DNA of 45,212 bases, from assembly GCA_944386715.1 (NCBI GenBank), contig CALXCD010000010.1:1-45212 (forward strand). Direction: 5' to 3'. This document shows positions 18,187-26,795 of this stretch, piece after piece. The stretch's first letter is position 1; each line of letters begins with the position of its first letter. The position numbers and the translations under genes were made by a program. The notes under the pieces were generated by a model. The model was not told where the DNA came from. It worked only from the letters and a program-made list of their open reading frames with translations, and made no database searches. Source of the stretch: an uncultured Clostridia bacterium. GTDB lineage: Bacteria > Bacillota > Clostridia > TANB77 > CAG-508.

Positions 18187-19551
18187 ATGAGAAAATACTT
18201 TGGAACAGATGGTATCAGAAGAATTGCTAATACAGAATTATCACCAGAATTAGTATATAAAGTAGCAAAAGCAGGGGCTTATGTGTTGTCAAAACATACA
18301 GACCATATCCCAACAATTCTAATAGGAAGAGATACTAGAATTTCAGGAACTTTAATAGAAAGCGCTATGGTAGCAGGATTTTTAAGTTACGGAGCTAATG
18401 TCAAATTATTAGGCGTTATTCCTACACCAGCAGTAGCTTATTTAACTAGAAAATTAAATGCAGATGCTGGGGTTGTTATTTCGGCATCCCATAATACCTA
18501 TGAATTTAATGGAATCAAATATTTTAGCAATAAAGGAATGAAAATTCCAGACACTTTAGAAGAAGAAATAGAAGATGTAATGGAATCAGGAAAGTTAGAT
18601 AAATTAACAGCTGTTAATGAAAAAATAGGAGTTTCTGAATACTGCTTAGATTTAGTAAATGAATATATCTACTTTTTCAGAAAAAACTTTGATGATAATT
18701 TAGAACAATATCCAAAAGATAATTTTGTCGTAGGATTAGACACTGCAAATGGTGCTACTTATCAAGTAGCAGAAAAAATATTCAAAGCATTAGGAATTCC
18801 ATACAAAATAATAAACAATCAACCAGATGGAATTAATATCAATCAAAATTGTGGATCCACTCATCTAGAAGCTTTGAAAAAATTTGTAGTGGAAAATCAT
18901 TTGAGTTTAGGTGTTGCTTATGATGGGGATGGAGATAGATGTCTTGCTATTGATGAAAAAGGAAATGAAATAGATGGAGATAAATTATTGGCTATCATTT
19001 CTCAAAATCTAAGAAAAAAAGGAAAACTAAATAAAGATACTATTGTTGCTACTGTTATGAGTAATTTAGGATTGAATAAATATGTAAAAGAAAATGAATT
19101 GCAATTGATTCAAACAAAAGTAGGGGATAGATATGTATTGGAAGAAATGCTAAAACAAGGATATAATTTAGGAGGAGAGCAATCAGGTCATATTATTTTA
19201 TTAGATTATAACCCTACTGGAGATGGTATTTTGACATCATTGATGTTAATACAAACCATGCTAGAAGAAAATAAAAAAGCTTCAGAATTAGCAAGTATTG
19301 TAAAATTATATCCACAAGTATTAATTAATGCAAAAGTAGCATCTGAAAAGAAATATGATTATGAAAAAAATGAAGACATCAAACAGGCAATTCAAAAATT
19401 AGAAACAGAATTTGCTGGAAATGGTAGAGTATTAATTAGACCATCTGGAACAGAACCTTTAGTGAGAGTAATGATTGAAGGAGAAGACCAAGATTATATT
19501 ACTCAAAAAGCACAAGATATCGTGAACTTAATAGAAGAAAAATTAAAATAA
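18187..19551 (+). CDS. glmM: Phosphoglucosamine mutase
   Basis: Interconverts glucosamine-6-phosphate and glucosamine-1-phosphate on the route to UDP-GlcNAc and peptidoglycan. It is 454 residues long. It starts RKYFGTDGIRRIAN. The phospho-serine loop ISASHNTYEFNGIKYF has catalytic Ser at about residue 101. The Mg-binding loop is DGDGDRC (about 243-249), the sugar-binding loop GGEQSGH, and the C-terminal phosphate loop RPSGTEPLVRVM. The ribosome site is GGAAGT. Own unit, with the polymer locus ended by a hairpin upstream. Confidence 0.96.
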   Translation: MRKYFGTDGIRRIANTELSPELVYKVAKAGAYVLSKHTDHIPTILIGRDTRISGTLIESAMVAGFLSYGANVKLLGVIPTPAVAYLTRKLNADAGVVISASHNTYEFNGIKYFSNKGMKIPDTLEEEIEDVMESGKLDKLTAVNEKIGVSEYCLDLVNEYIYFFRKNFDDNLEQYPKDNFVVGLDTANGATYQVAEKIFKALGIPYKIINNQPDGININQNCGSTHLEALKKFVVENHLSLGVAYDGDGDRCLAIDEKGNEIDGDKLLAIISQNLRKKGKLNKDTIVATVMSNLGLNKYVKENELQLIQTKVGDRYVLEEMLKQGYNLGGEQSGHIILLDYNPTGDGILTSLMLIQTMLEENKKASELASIVKLYPQVLINAKVASEKKYDYEKNEDIKQAIQKLETEFAGNGRVLIRPSGTEPLVRVMIEGEDQDYITQKAQDIVNLIEEKLK

Positions 19552-19590
19552 ATGTCATCAAAATGTCATTAAATTGTAACGAAAAAAAGG

Positions 19591-19619
19591 TTGCGAAATA
19601 TATTTATTAATGATAAGAT
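19591..19619 (+). promoter_or_regulatory. Promoter for the small membrane protein
   Basis: TTGCGA (19591-19596), a 17-bp spacer with a TG at 19611-19612, and TAAGAT (19614-19619): an extended -10 promoter. Confidence 0.5.
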
Positions 19620-19653
19620 ATAAAAAAACAGAAGAAAAATGGGGGAATTAAAA

Positions 19654-19992
19654 ATGTTTATATTTGATATATCAAATCCACTTACTCTAATTTTAATGTT
19701 AGCAGCTACTATATTATTAATATTTTTAGCACAAGAAATTAAAAAAAGTTATGTTAGTGCTATTCCTTTATTTTTGTATTTAATTATGGTAGTAATACAT
19801 GTTGCACAATCTATGACATTATCTGAAGAGTTTAGTTATTTATCAGCTACTTTAGCAAGATGTATCGCAATTGACTTTGTCTTTATTTTAATTTCTTTCT
19901 TCTCTTATCTATGGGTAGATGACATAGAAGCAAAGAAATTAGGAAGAAAAAGTATAGATAATAGTTTAGACTGGTTTTGGAAAAAAGTATAG
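19654..19992 (+). CDS. Small membrane protein of unknown function
   Basis: A 112-residue protein. ATG 19654 is preferred over ATG 19639 because GGGGGAA (19641-19647) is then the ribosome site. Three hydrophobic helices are evident (about 10-27, 33-52, 68-92). A charged C-terminal tail (DDIEAKKLGRKSIDNSLDWFWKKV) is presumably cytoplasmic. No family was recognised. It lies between glmM and a convergent asd gene; the nested inverted repeat immediately downstream is the only visible transcript end. Confidence 0.75.
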   Translation: MFIFDISNPLTLILMLAATILLIFLAQEIKKSYVSAIPLFLYLIMVVIHVAQSMTLSEEFSYLSATLARCIAIDFVFILISFFSYLWVDDIEAKKLGRKSIDNSLDWFWKKV

Positions 19993-20004
19993 TTGCCAGA
20001 CTGC

Positions 20005-20186
20005 CAAGAGGGACATTCCTTTTTGGCAGATTTTATAGTTTTAAACTAAAAAGTTGATATATTAATATTTTTGACAAAAACATAGCTTGGGCGTAACAAT
20101 CCGGGTCTTTGTCTGCCAATATTAATATATCAACTTTTTTAAATAAGACATAATGAAATATCTGCCAAAAAGGAATGTCCCTCTTG
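20005..20186. repeat. Large nested inverted repeat (182 bp) between convergent genes
   Basis: The outer arms, 20005-20030 and 20161-20186, are perfect 26-bp inverted repeats containing GAGGGACATTCCTTTTTGGC. Inside them is a second perfect 22-bp pair (20048-20069 and 20118-20139). The core has a further short GACAAA/TTTGTC pairing. The core is richer in G+C than its surroundings. The element fills the gap between the stops of the small membrane protein and asd, so it could end both transcripts. The outer arm shares GGGACATTC and TTTTTTGGCA-like parts with the hairpin at 32999-33074, indicating a dispersed family. Confidence 0.9.
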
Positions 20187-20189
20187 CAC

Positions 20190-21185
20190 TTATGAAATAG
20201 AAATGAGCTTTTCTAAAATTTGAACAGCATTACTTGCAGCGCCTTTTCTTAAGTTATCAGCAACTACCCATAAGTTAATACCATAACGAACACTAAAATC
20301 ACGTCGAATTCTACCAACGAAAACTTCGTCACAACCATCAGCTTTCGTTGCTAATGGATAAAAATTCTTTTCAATATCATCAATAACAATAATACCAGGA
20401 TAATTTTGTAATAAAATTTTAATATCATAAAGATCAATTTCATTCTCAAATTCCACATTAATAGATTCACTATGACAATTTAAAACAGGAACACGAACAG
20501 CAGTCGCTGTAATTGGTAAATTTGGTTTATCTAAAATTTTCCTAGTTTCATTTATCATTTTATGTTCTTCTTTGGTATACCCATCTTCCATAAAAACATC
20601 AATATGAGGAAGGCAATTGTTAAAAATAGGATAAGGGAATTTTTTCGGCTCAAAACCATTCATTCCATTTTCTAAATCCTCAATTCCTGCACGCCCAGCA
20701 CCAGAAACTGCTTGATAAGTAGAATAAACAATACGTTTAATATGATATTTATCATCTAAGGGTTTTAAAGGAACAACTGCCTGGATTGTTGAACAATTAG
20801 GATTAGCGATAATACCATGATGGGTATATAGTTTTTCTGGATTTACTTCAGGAACCACTAAAGGAACATTATCATCCATTCGATAAACACTACTATTATC
20901 AATTGCAATACAACCATGTTCTACAGCAATAGGGATATATTTTCTAGAAACATCACCTCCTGCACAAAAAATAGCATAATCAAAGCCATTGTCAAAAGAA
21001 GAAGAAGTTAACTCTTGAATAATATAAGGGCACCCTAAAAAATCAATTTTTTGTTTTGCTGATTTATGAGAAGCAAATAAGACATATTGAACAGAAGCAA
21101 AATCTTTTTCTTCTAATACTTTTAAAACCGTTCTACCAACTAAACCACTTGCACCAACAATTGCAATTTTTAATCTTTTTCGCAT
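20190..21185 (-). CDS. asd: Aspartate-semialdehyde dehydrogenase
   Basis: Reduces aspartyl-4-phosphate to aspartate semialdehyde with NADPH, leading to lysine/diaminopimelate, threonine and methionine. It is 331 residues long. The N-terminal nucleotide-binding motif is GASGLVGRT; the catalytic cysteine is C131 in NPNCSTIQ; AVSGAGRAGIEDLENG and a C-terminal RRDFSVRYGINLW precede VADNLRKGAA. An AGGAGG site (minus strand, about 21191-21196) precedes the start. Divergent from feoA. Confidence 0.96.
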   Translation of the reverse strand: MRKRLKIAIVGASGLVGRTVLKVLEEKDFASVQYVLFASHKSAKQKIDFLGCPYIIQELTSSSFDNGFDYAIFCAGGDVSRKYIPIAVEHGCIAIDNSSVYRMDDNVPLVVPEVNPEKLYTHHGIIANPNCSTIQAVVPLKPLDDKYHIKRIVYSTYQAVSGAGRAGIEDLENGMNGFEPKKFPYPIFNNCLPHIDVFMEDGYTKEEHKMINETRKILDKPNLPITATAVRVPVLNCHSESINVEFENEIDLYDIKILLQNYPGIIVIDDIEKNFYPLATKADGCDEVFVGRIRRDFSVRYGINLWVVADNLRKGAASNAVQILEKLISIS

Positions 21186-21417
21186 AAATACCTCCTTTGT
21201 ATCCTATTGGAAATACTAAATTATATGAAAAAAACAAAAAAATATGCCTCTACTAAAAGGAATAAAATAAGTAACCAGAAAATAAAACAAAAATATAATA
21301 TATTAGACAGTTTTTTTATGATAGAAGATTAGTTTTAATAAATTAGAAAATCAGTAGGTTTATAGGCATATCCATTATTGAAAAACCTAAATATAGGAAC
21401 AAGGAAAGTTAAAGAAA

Positions 21418-21666
21418 ATGAATAAAAGAATAATTAGTTTAAATGAATTACCATTAAATGTGAAAGGTTATATAGAAACCGTTAATTGCGAAGAAGATAT
21501 AAAAAGAAGATTATTGGATTTAGGGTTAGTAAAAGGAGCAGAAATAAAACCTGTCCTAGTAAGTGTATCAAAAGACCCAAGAGCCTTTGAAATAAGAGGA
21601 AGCTTAATCGCGATACGAAAAGAAAACGCCAAAGGTATTTGCGTTAGCTACTATGCAAAAATTTAA
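21418..21666 (+). CDS. feoA: Ferrous iron transport protein A
   Basis: A small cytoplasmic SH3-like protein of 82 residues that assists FeoB. The segments ISLNELPLNVKGYIETVNC, KRRLLDLGLVKGAEIKPVL and FEIRGSLIAIRKENAKGICV are the usual FeoA pattern. It is followed after 73 bp by feoB. No clear Fur box was found in the 21186-21417 gap, which contains a possible TATAAT at 21294 without a matching -35. Confidence 0.92.
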   Translation: MNKRIISLNELPLNVKGYIETVNCEEDIKRRLLDLGLVKGAEIKPVLVSVSKDPRAFEIRGSLIAIRKENAKGICVSYYAKI

Positions 21667-21739
21667 TTTGTAAGAACAATATCACGATTTTCCAAACAAA
21701 GAATATGATATACAAAATAAAAGAACAAAGGAGGAGAAG

Positions 21740-23832
21740 ATGGAATCATCAAAATCTTCATATACGATTGCATTAGCAGGCAATCCAAATGTTGGAAAAT
21801 CCACTATATTTAATAGTATTACAGGAATGCATCAACATACTGGAAATTGGCCTGGAAAAACAGTAGCTAATGCAACAGGAAAAAATAATTATAAAGGGAC
21901 AGAATTATTATGGGTAGATATACCAGGCACATATTCCATCATGTCCCATTCTGAAGAAGAGGAAATTGCAAGAGATTATATTTGCTTTGGGAATCCTGAT
22001 GCAACAGTAGTAGTGGTAGATGCCACTTGCTTAGAAAGAAATTTGAATTTGGTATTTCAAATTATAGAGATAACAGATAATGTGGTTGTTTGTGTGAATT
22101 TGTTAGATGAAGCAAAAAGAAAAAAGATAAAAATAGATTTAAAAGAATTATCTAATCAACTGGGAGTTCCTGTTGTAGGAACAACAGCACGAAAAAAAAG
22201 AACGTTAAACCATTTATTAGAAACCGTTTATAAAGTATGTCGTCATGATATTATACCAAAACCAAATAAAATAGAATATGAAGCAAAAATAGAAGAAAAG
22301 ATACAAGAATTAGAAAAAGTACTAAAAAAAGAAATAAAAATAAAAGAAAAATTATATCGATGGGTAAGTTTAAAAATCATAGATGGAGAAAAAACAATTT
22401 TACAATCTATAGAAAAAAATTGTAATCAAGAAATAGAAAAAAATAGTAATATTCAAAAATGTAAAGAAAAAATAGAAAAAGATTTAGAAAAAGAAAATAT
22501 TACAATACATAACTTTAAAGATAAAATAGTAGCTAGTATCATGGAACGAGCAGAACAAATCTGCCAAAAGGTATGTTCGTTTGAAAATAAAGATTACGCA
22601 CAAAGGGATAGAAAAATAGATAAAATTGTGACTTCTAAAAAATGGGGAATCCCTATTATGCTACTATTTTTGGGAATCATTTTTTGGTTAACAATAATAG
22701 GTTCCAACTATCCATCTCAAGTCTTATTTGAAATGTTTGCCAAATTACAAGAAGTATTAGTAAATGCTTTAAATTACATACATTGTCCGACATGGCTTTG
22801 TGATGTTTTAATCTTAGGAATTTATCAAACTTTAACATGGGTTATTTCTGTTATGTTACCACCAATGGCAATATTTTTTCCATTATTCACATTTTTAGAA
22901 GATTTAGGATATTTGCCTAGAATTGCTTTTAATATGGATGGCTTTTTCAAAAAAGCTTGTTGTAGTCGGAAAACAGATGATAACCATGTGCATGGGATTT
23001 GGTTGCAATAGCTGTGGAGTAACAGGATGTAGAATAATTGACTCTCCGAGAGAAAGATTAATTGCTATTTTAACCAACAACTTTGTACCATGTAATCGGA
23101 AGATTTCCATTTCTCATCACAATCGCAAGTATCTTTATTGCAGGAACTATGCAAGGCATAGGAGCTAGTATACTATCTACATTAGCAGTATTATTTGTTA
23201 TTTTATTAGGAATTTTTCTAACATTATTCATTTCTAAAATATTATCCAAAACAATCTTAAAAGGAATGCCATCTTCTTTTGTATTAGAATTACCACCATA
23301 TAGAAAGCCACAAATAGGAAAGATCGTGATAAGGTCTATTTTTGACAGAACATTATTTGTATTAGGAAGAGCCATATCAGTTGCAGCACCAGCAGGTTTA
23401 GTCATTTGGTTATTTGCCAATATCGGAATACAAGGTCAAAGTCTATTAACAATAGTAGCGAATTTTTTAAACCCTTTGGCACAACTAATGGGATTAGATG
23501 GATATATTTTAACAGCATTTATTTTAGGAATCCCAGCTAATGAGATTGTATTACCAATTATTCTTATGTGCTATTTACAAGGAACATCTTTAGTGAATAT
23601 GGAAGATACTTTTGCAATAGGAGAAATATTAAGACAAAACGGATGGACGATATTAACAGCTATGAATGTGATGTTATTTACAGTTTTGCATTTCCCTTGT
23701 GCAACTACATTATTAACAATAAAAAAAGAAACAGGAAGCTGGAAATGGAGTTTTATTAGTTTTTTACTTCCAACAGTTTGTGGAATCATTCTTTGTATGC
23801 TAACGACTTTTGTGTATCATATTTTTGTATAA
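21740..23832 (+). CDS. feoB: Ferrous iron transporter FeoB, read with two +1 frameshifts at CGG codons
   Basis: Membrane Fe(II) transporter with an N-terminal GTPase. The G motifs are intact: GNPNVGKST (G1), GNWPGKTV (switch I), VDIPGTYSI (G3), NLLDEA (G4) and GTTARKK (G5). A helical domain is followed by the membrane Gate domains. In the first frame the protein ends at 23011, and in the next at 23168. Skipping the C of CGG at 22967 (agt-CGG-aaa) and of CGG at 23097 (aat-CGG-aag) gives a gap-free product of 696 residues, the normal family length. The junctions become [14 protein letters not shown] and FVPCNGRFPFL, both matching conserved FeoB sequence with Gly at the shift. It is read either as two programmed +1 sites or as a twice-broken gene. 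Its final 661 bp are duplicated at 26025-26685. Confidence 0.85.
22965..22970 (+). other. Candidate +1 frameshift site 1 in feoB
   Basis: The in-frame triplets are agt (22964-22966) and cgg (22967-22969), followed by a. Reading gga (22968-22970) instead restores Ser-Gly-Lys-Gln. Without the shift the frame ends at 23011 after an unrelated 14-residue tail. Confidence 0.75.
23094..23100 (+). other. Candidate +1 frameshift site 2 in feoB
   Basis: The in-frame triplets are aat (23094-23096) and cgg (23097-23099), followed by a. Reading gga (23098-23100) restores Asn-Gly-Arg-Phe-Pro. Without the shift the frame ends at 23168. Confidence 0.75.
23150..23810 (+). repeat. Direct repeat copy 1 (3' part of feoB)
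   Basis: These 661 bp are repeated at 26025-26685 with an offset of 2875 bp. I found two mismatches by eye (an early c/t in attag[c/t]agta and a late c/t in tatg[c/t]taac). The two copies flank the RNase H-ToxSAS-Panacea operon. Confidence 0.95.
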
Positions 23833-23861
23833 CAAAATAAGATTAATCAGTCTCCTTATGG

Positions 23862-23893
23862 ATAGAGCAGACTACAAATCTGCTCTATTTTTG
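23862..23893 (+). terminator. Intrinsic terminator after feoB
   Basis: ATAGAGCAGA (23862-23871) and TCTGCTCTAT (23879-23888) form a 10-bp stem followed by TTTTT. Confidence 0.8.
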
Positions 23894-23980
23894 CACAAAA
23901 ATAAGCATGTGCATTCGCGGATACACATACTCAATTTAAAAATAATTTAATACTTTTATTCACAAGTTAAGTATTTAATT

Positions 23981-24733
23981 TTATAATTCTTCATACTGAT
24001 GATATTTTTTTATAGTATCCAACTTCATAGTAGAATACAATTTTCCGAGACCTTTAAAGCTTTTTGACCAAGGTGCATTATCTTTATGTGTTAAATCTAC
24101 TAAATCTGCAGCAGATAAACTACCATATCTTTTTAATGTTTTTTCTATACTAATTAATTTTTCCGTTCCGTACTCTGCAAACAAAATTCTACTTTTAGCT
24201 GGCATTTCAGATATATTCTTACTATCAATATCTTTTTTTTCTTCGTCAATAGACTTATATCCATATTCCTTATATCTTTTATAAACAGTATCTACTACTG
24301 GACCATATTGAAATGCATATATTTTATCTGTATATAATTCTTTTCCAGTATCACATAGATAATCTGCAAAACATAAATATACTAATTTTTGTAGTTTCAA
24401 TTGAGTACATGGTATTTTTGATAAAATATATTTTGCTACATCTATACCTTCTAACTTTCTATCTTTTTTAATTAATTTTATGAATTTATCTATTGAATCA
24501 ATAACTTTTACATCTTTAAAGAAATGGTCTGCTACACATACTGATTTCCAAGTTGTATCATCTGCTTGTATCATATGAGTTGAAATAGATACATCTTTTC
24601 CACATTCTTTAAGGATTTTGTCTAAATCTTTTTTCAATTTTTCTTGAATACTATCATCTGTTACTATATAATCCATGGCAATTCTTGTACCTAAGGAATA
24701 TGAACTACTTAAGAATATAAAATGTGTAACCAT
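23981..24733 (-). CDS. Panacea-domain (DUF4065, SocA/GepA-like) antitoxin
   Basis: The 250-residue protein has its Panacea domain at about 100-245: VAKYILSKIPCTQLKLQKLVYLCFADYLC, IYAFQYGPVVDTVYKRYKEYG and a late SAADLVDLTHKDNAPWSKS, all characteristic. Panacea proteins are promiscuous antitoxins that often neutralise RelA/SpoT-type toxins, and one is encoded immediately upstream. The N-terminal 95 residues form an extra domain I do not recognise. Its AGGAGG site lies inside the toxin's last codons, and its ATG overlaps the toxin stop by one base. Order is toxin first, antitoxin second. Confidence 0.88.
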   Translation of the reverse strand: MVTHFIFLSSSYSLGTRIAMDYIVTDDSIQEKLKKDLDKILKECGKDVSISTHMIQADDTTWKSVCVADHFFKDVKVIDSIDKFIKLIKKDRKLEGIDVAKYILSKIPCTQLKLQKLVYLCFADYLCDTGKELYTDKIYAFQYGPVVDTVYKRYKEYGYKSIDEEKKDIDSKNISEMPAKSRILFAEYGTEKLISIEKTLKRYGSLSAADLVDLTHKDNAPWSKSFKGLGKLYSTMKLDTIKKYHQYEEL

Positions 24734-25347
24734 TATTTATTACCTCCTTTATTTTCTTTTTCCCACTTAATATAATCTTGTTTATATTTTTCATGTGAAT
24801 TTATATTATTTATTTCATCTTCTTTATTCCATATTTGCAATTCCCATTGAAAATTAAAATTACCTTGTCTGAAATATATATGTGTTGCCTTATAATTTTT
24901 TTTAGATGAATCTATATATTTTAAGTTTTTAAATTTAAATTTGATTAATTCTGCAATTTGGTCCTTTTCTATTTTTTCTGTGCAAATAATTCTTATTCCA
25001 AATAAATCATTCAAACACTTATTGATAGGAACTTTACCATTTTCATGATTTTCTATATAATTTTTAATTTTATATTCTATAGAGTTTTTAGCTTTAGTTC
25101 TAATATTAACTTTAGCATTTTCAGTATTAAATTGTTTAAAATCCATAAGTAATTGAATGTTATTTTCATTTATAAATTCTCTATAATTAAATACCGCATT
25201 TAATATTTCTTCATTTTCTGTTAAATCTAATATTAAATTATTTTTCAAATTAATTTTAGTATAATAATCACTATTTTGCCACTTTTTATTGAATTCTATA
25301 TATTCAGTTTGTATAAACTTAATTAATTTTTCTAAATCATCTAACAT
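24733..25347 (-). CDS. Small RelA/SpoT-type synthetase, probable ToxSAS toxin
   Basis: The 204-residue single-domain protein has the synthetase motifs in order. R83/K85 and S89/K93 in IRTKAKNSIEYKI bind ATP. DLFGIRII (D114, G117, R119) is next. YKATHIYF (Y152, H156) resembles the YRSIH loop. WELQIW (E169, Q171) resembles the EIQI catalytic strand. There is no hydrolase or TGS domain. Paired with a Panacea antitoxin, it is most likely a ToxSAS toxin, which pyrophosphorylates tRNA 3' ends or makes (p)ppApp. A housekeeping small alarmone synthetase is less likely. It lies 31 bp downstream of the RNase H-like gene on the same transcript. Confidence 0.88.
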   Translation of the reverse strand: MLDDLEKLIKFIQTEYIEFNKKWQNSDYYTKINLKNNLILDLTENEEILNAVFNYREFINENNIQLLMDFKQFNTENAKVNIRTKAKNSIEYKIKNYIENHENGKVPINKCLNDLFGIRIICTEKIEKDQIAELIKFKFKNLKYIDSSKKNYKATHIYFRQGNFNFQWELQIWNKEDEINNINSHEKYKQDYIKWEKENKGGNK

Positions 25348-25378
25348 ACTTTATACTCTTTCCTCTTTATATATTTTA

Positions 25379-25837
25379 TCACATAATTTCAATTTTGTGT
25401 GATTTTTTATATTTTTTTAGTAATTCAGTACAATATTTATGTGCAATATTAAATTTTCTAGGTAGATATTCAATCCTAAAATTTAATTCTTCTTTATTTA
25501 AAAGCAAAGTATTTGTAGAATATACATAATGATATAAATTTGAATTTAATTTGATAAATGTTCTATTTTTCTTTTGGGTATTTAAAACATCTACGATGGA
25601 TTTACAATCTGAAAAAATTAAAAGCTTTTTAACTTCCAATTTTTGCATTATTCTAATCATACGTTTTAGAGCAACCTTTAGAGCTAATAATTCAACTTCA
25701 ATAGAATTTTTCATTTTATCTATATTAGTTACAAGTATTTTGTCAATTAATTTATTATTATTAAAAATAAGAATTGAGCAACATGCAAAATTTGTTTTTT
25801 CTAAAAAACTTCCATCTACAAATATTATATATTCCAT
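25379..25837 (-). CDS. RNase H-like protein with altered fourth catalytic position
   Basis: The 152-residue protein starts at 25837, where GGAG (complement of 25847-25850) is well placed. An upstream in-frame ATG at 25948 precedes the promoter and is rejected. The plant-type RNase H fold (RVT_3-like) is evident: FVDGS (D8), SIEVELLALKVAL (E49) and LIFSDCKSIVDVL (D77). The last motif, normally N-x-x-A-D, reads FNIAHKYC, so the fourth acidic residue is replaced by K134. Activity on RNA:DNA hybrids is therefore doubtful. It is the first gene of the operon containing the toxin-antitoxin pair; whether it takes part in that system is unknown. Confidence 0.75.
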   Translation of the reverse strand: MEYIIFVDGSFLEKTNFACCSILIFNNNKLIDKILVTNIDKMKNSIEVELLALKVALKRMIRIMQKLEVKKLLIFSDCKSIVDVLNTQKKNRTFIKLNSNLYHYVYSTNTLLLNKEELNFRIEYLPRKFNIAHKYCTELLKKYKKSHKIEIM

Positions 25838-25856
25838 AATCATCAACTCCAAGCAG

Positions 25857-25885
25857 ATTATAAAACAAATGTTTGCAAATGTCAA
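25857..25885 (-). promoter_or_regulatory. Consensus promoter of the RNase H-toxin-antitoxin operon
   Basis: On the minus strand, TTGACA (complement of 25880-25885), a 17-bp spacer and TATAAT (complement of 25857-25862) match consensus perfectly. The spacer contains two CATTTG repeats 10 bp apart, a possible autoregulatory site for the toxin-antitoxin complex. Confidence 0.75.
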
Positions 25886-26024
25886 TATAATTTTATATTT
25901 TGTTGAAAAATAATTTAAAAATATATAATTAAATAAAAAAATACACACTAAATTTTACTTCTAAAAAACTTGTGACACCACGTTTATCAATATTCTTCAA
26001 AACTACCATATTGTCACACCCATG

Positions 26025-26704
26025 TGCAAGGCATAGGAGCTAGTATACTATCTACATTAGTAGTATTATTTGTTATTTTATTAGGAATTTTTCTAACATT
26101 ATTCATTTCTAAAATATTATCCAAAACAATCTTAAAAGGAATGCCATCTTCTTTTGTATTAGAATTACCACCATATAGAAAGCCACAAATAGGAAAGATC
26201 GTGATAAGGTCTATTTTTGACAGAACATTATTTGTATTAGGAAGAGCCATATCAGTTGCAGCACCAGCAGGTTTAGTCATTTGGTTATTTGCCAATATCG
26301 GAATACAAGGTCAAAGTCTATTAACAATAGTAGCGAATTTTTTAAACCCTTTGGCACAACTAATGGGATTAGATGGATATATTTTAACAGCATTTATTTT
26401 AGGAATCCCAGCTAATGAGATTGTATTACCAATTATTCTTATGTGCTATTTACAAGGAACATCTTTAGTGAATATGGAAGATACTTTTGCAATAGGAGAA
26501 ATATTAAGACAAAACGGATGGACGATATTAACAGCTATGAATGTGATGTTATTTACAGTTTTGCATTTCCCTTGTGCAACTACATTATTAACAATAAAAA
26601 AAGAAACAGGAAGCTGGAAATGGAGTTTTATTAGTTTTTTACTTCCAACAGTTTGTGGAATCATTCTTTGTATGTTAACGACTTTGATTTATAATTTTTT
26701 TTAA
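26025..26704 (+). pseudogene. Duplicated 3' fragment of feoB
   Basis: Encodes the last roughly 225 residues of FeoB (from [10 protein letters not shown] on), nearly identical to the end of the intact copy. The GTPase, first membrane helices and both CGG sites are missing. A GTG at 26024 could in principle start it, but no ribosome site precedes it. Homology to copy 1 stops abruptly at about 26685, and the last residues differ (TLIYNFF versus TFVYHIFV). Either copy could be the original gene end. Confidence 0.9.
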
Positions 26705-26738
26705 TTTATTAAGAGATTTTTGAAGAAAAAAATAAAAA

Positions 26739-26784
26739 GGCTGCCTGCATGAAGCAGACAGCCAACTGAAGGAATAAATCCTTC
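26739..26784 (-). terminator. Minus-strand terminator hairpins after a gene remnant
   Basis: On the minus strand, GGCTGTCTGC and GCAGGCAGCC (positions 26739-26748 and 26754-26763) pair imperfectly and are followed by TTTTTATTTTTTT. A smaller GAAGG/CCTTC hairpin precedes it. This is much more G+C-rich than its surroundings. Confidence 0.65.
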
Positions 26785-26795
26785 TTTTTTTCTTA

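Noticed and set aside
25838..25948. Start of the RNase H-like gene at 25948
   Set aside because: The extra 37 residues would be encoded across the consensus promoter and have no similarity to the fold; the GGAG site supports 25837.
25960..26024. Group II intron-type boundary (GTGTGAC on the minus strand) at the left edge of feoB copy 2
   Set aside because: Only a seven-base resemblance; no intron domain structure or maturase is present.
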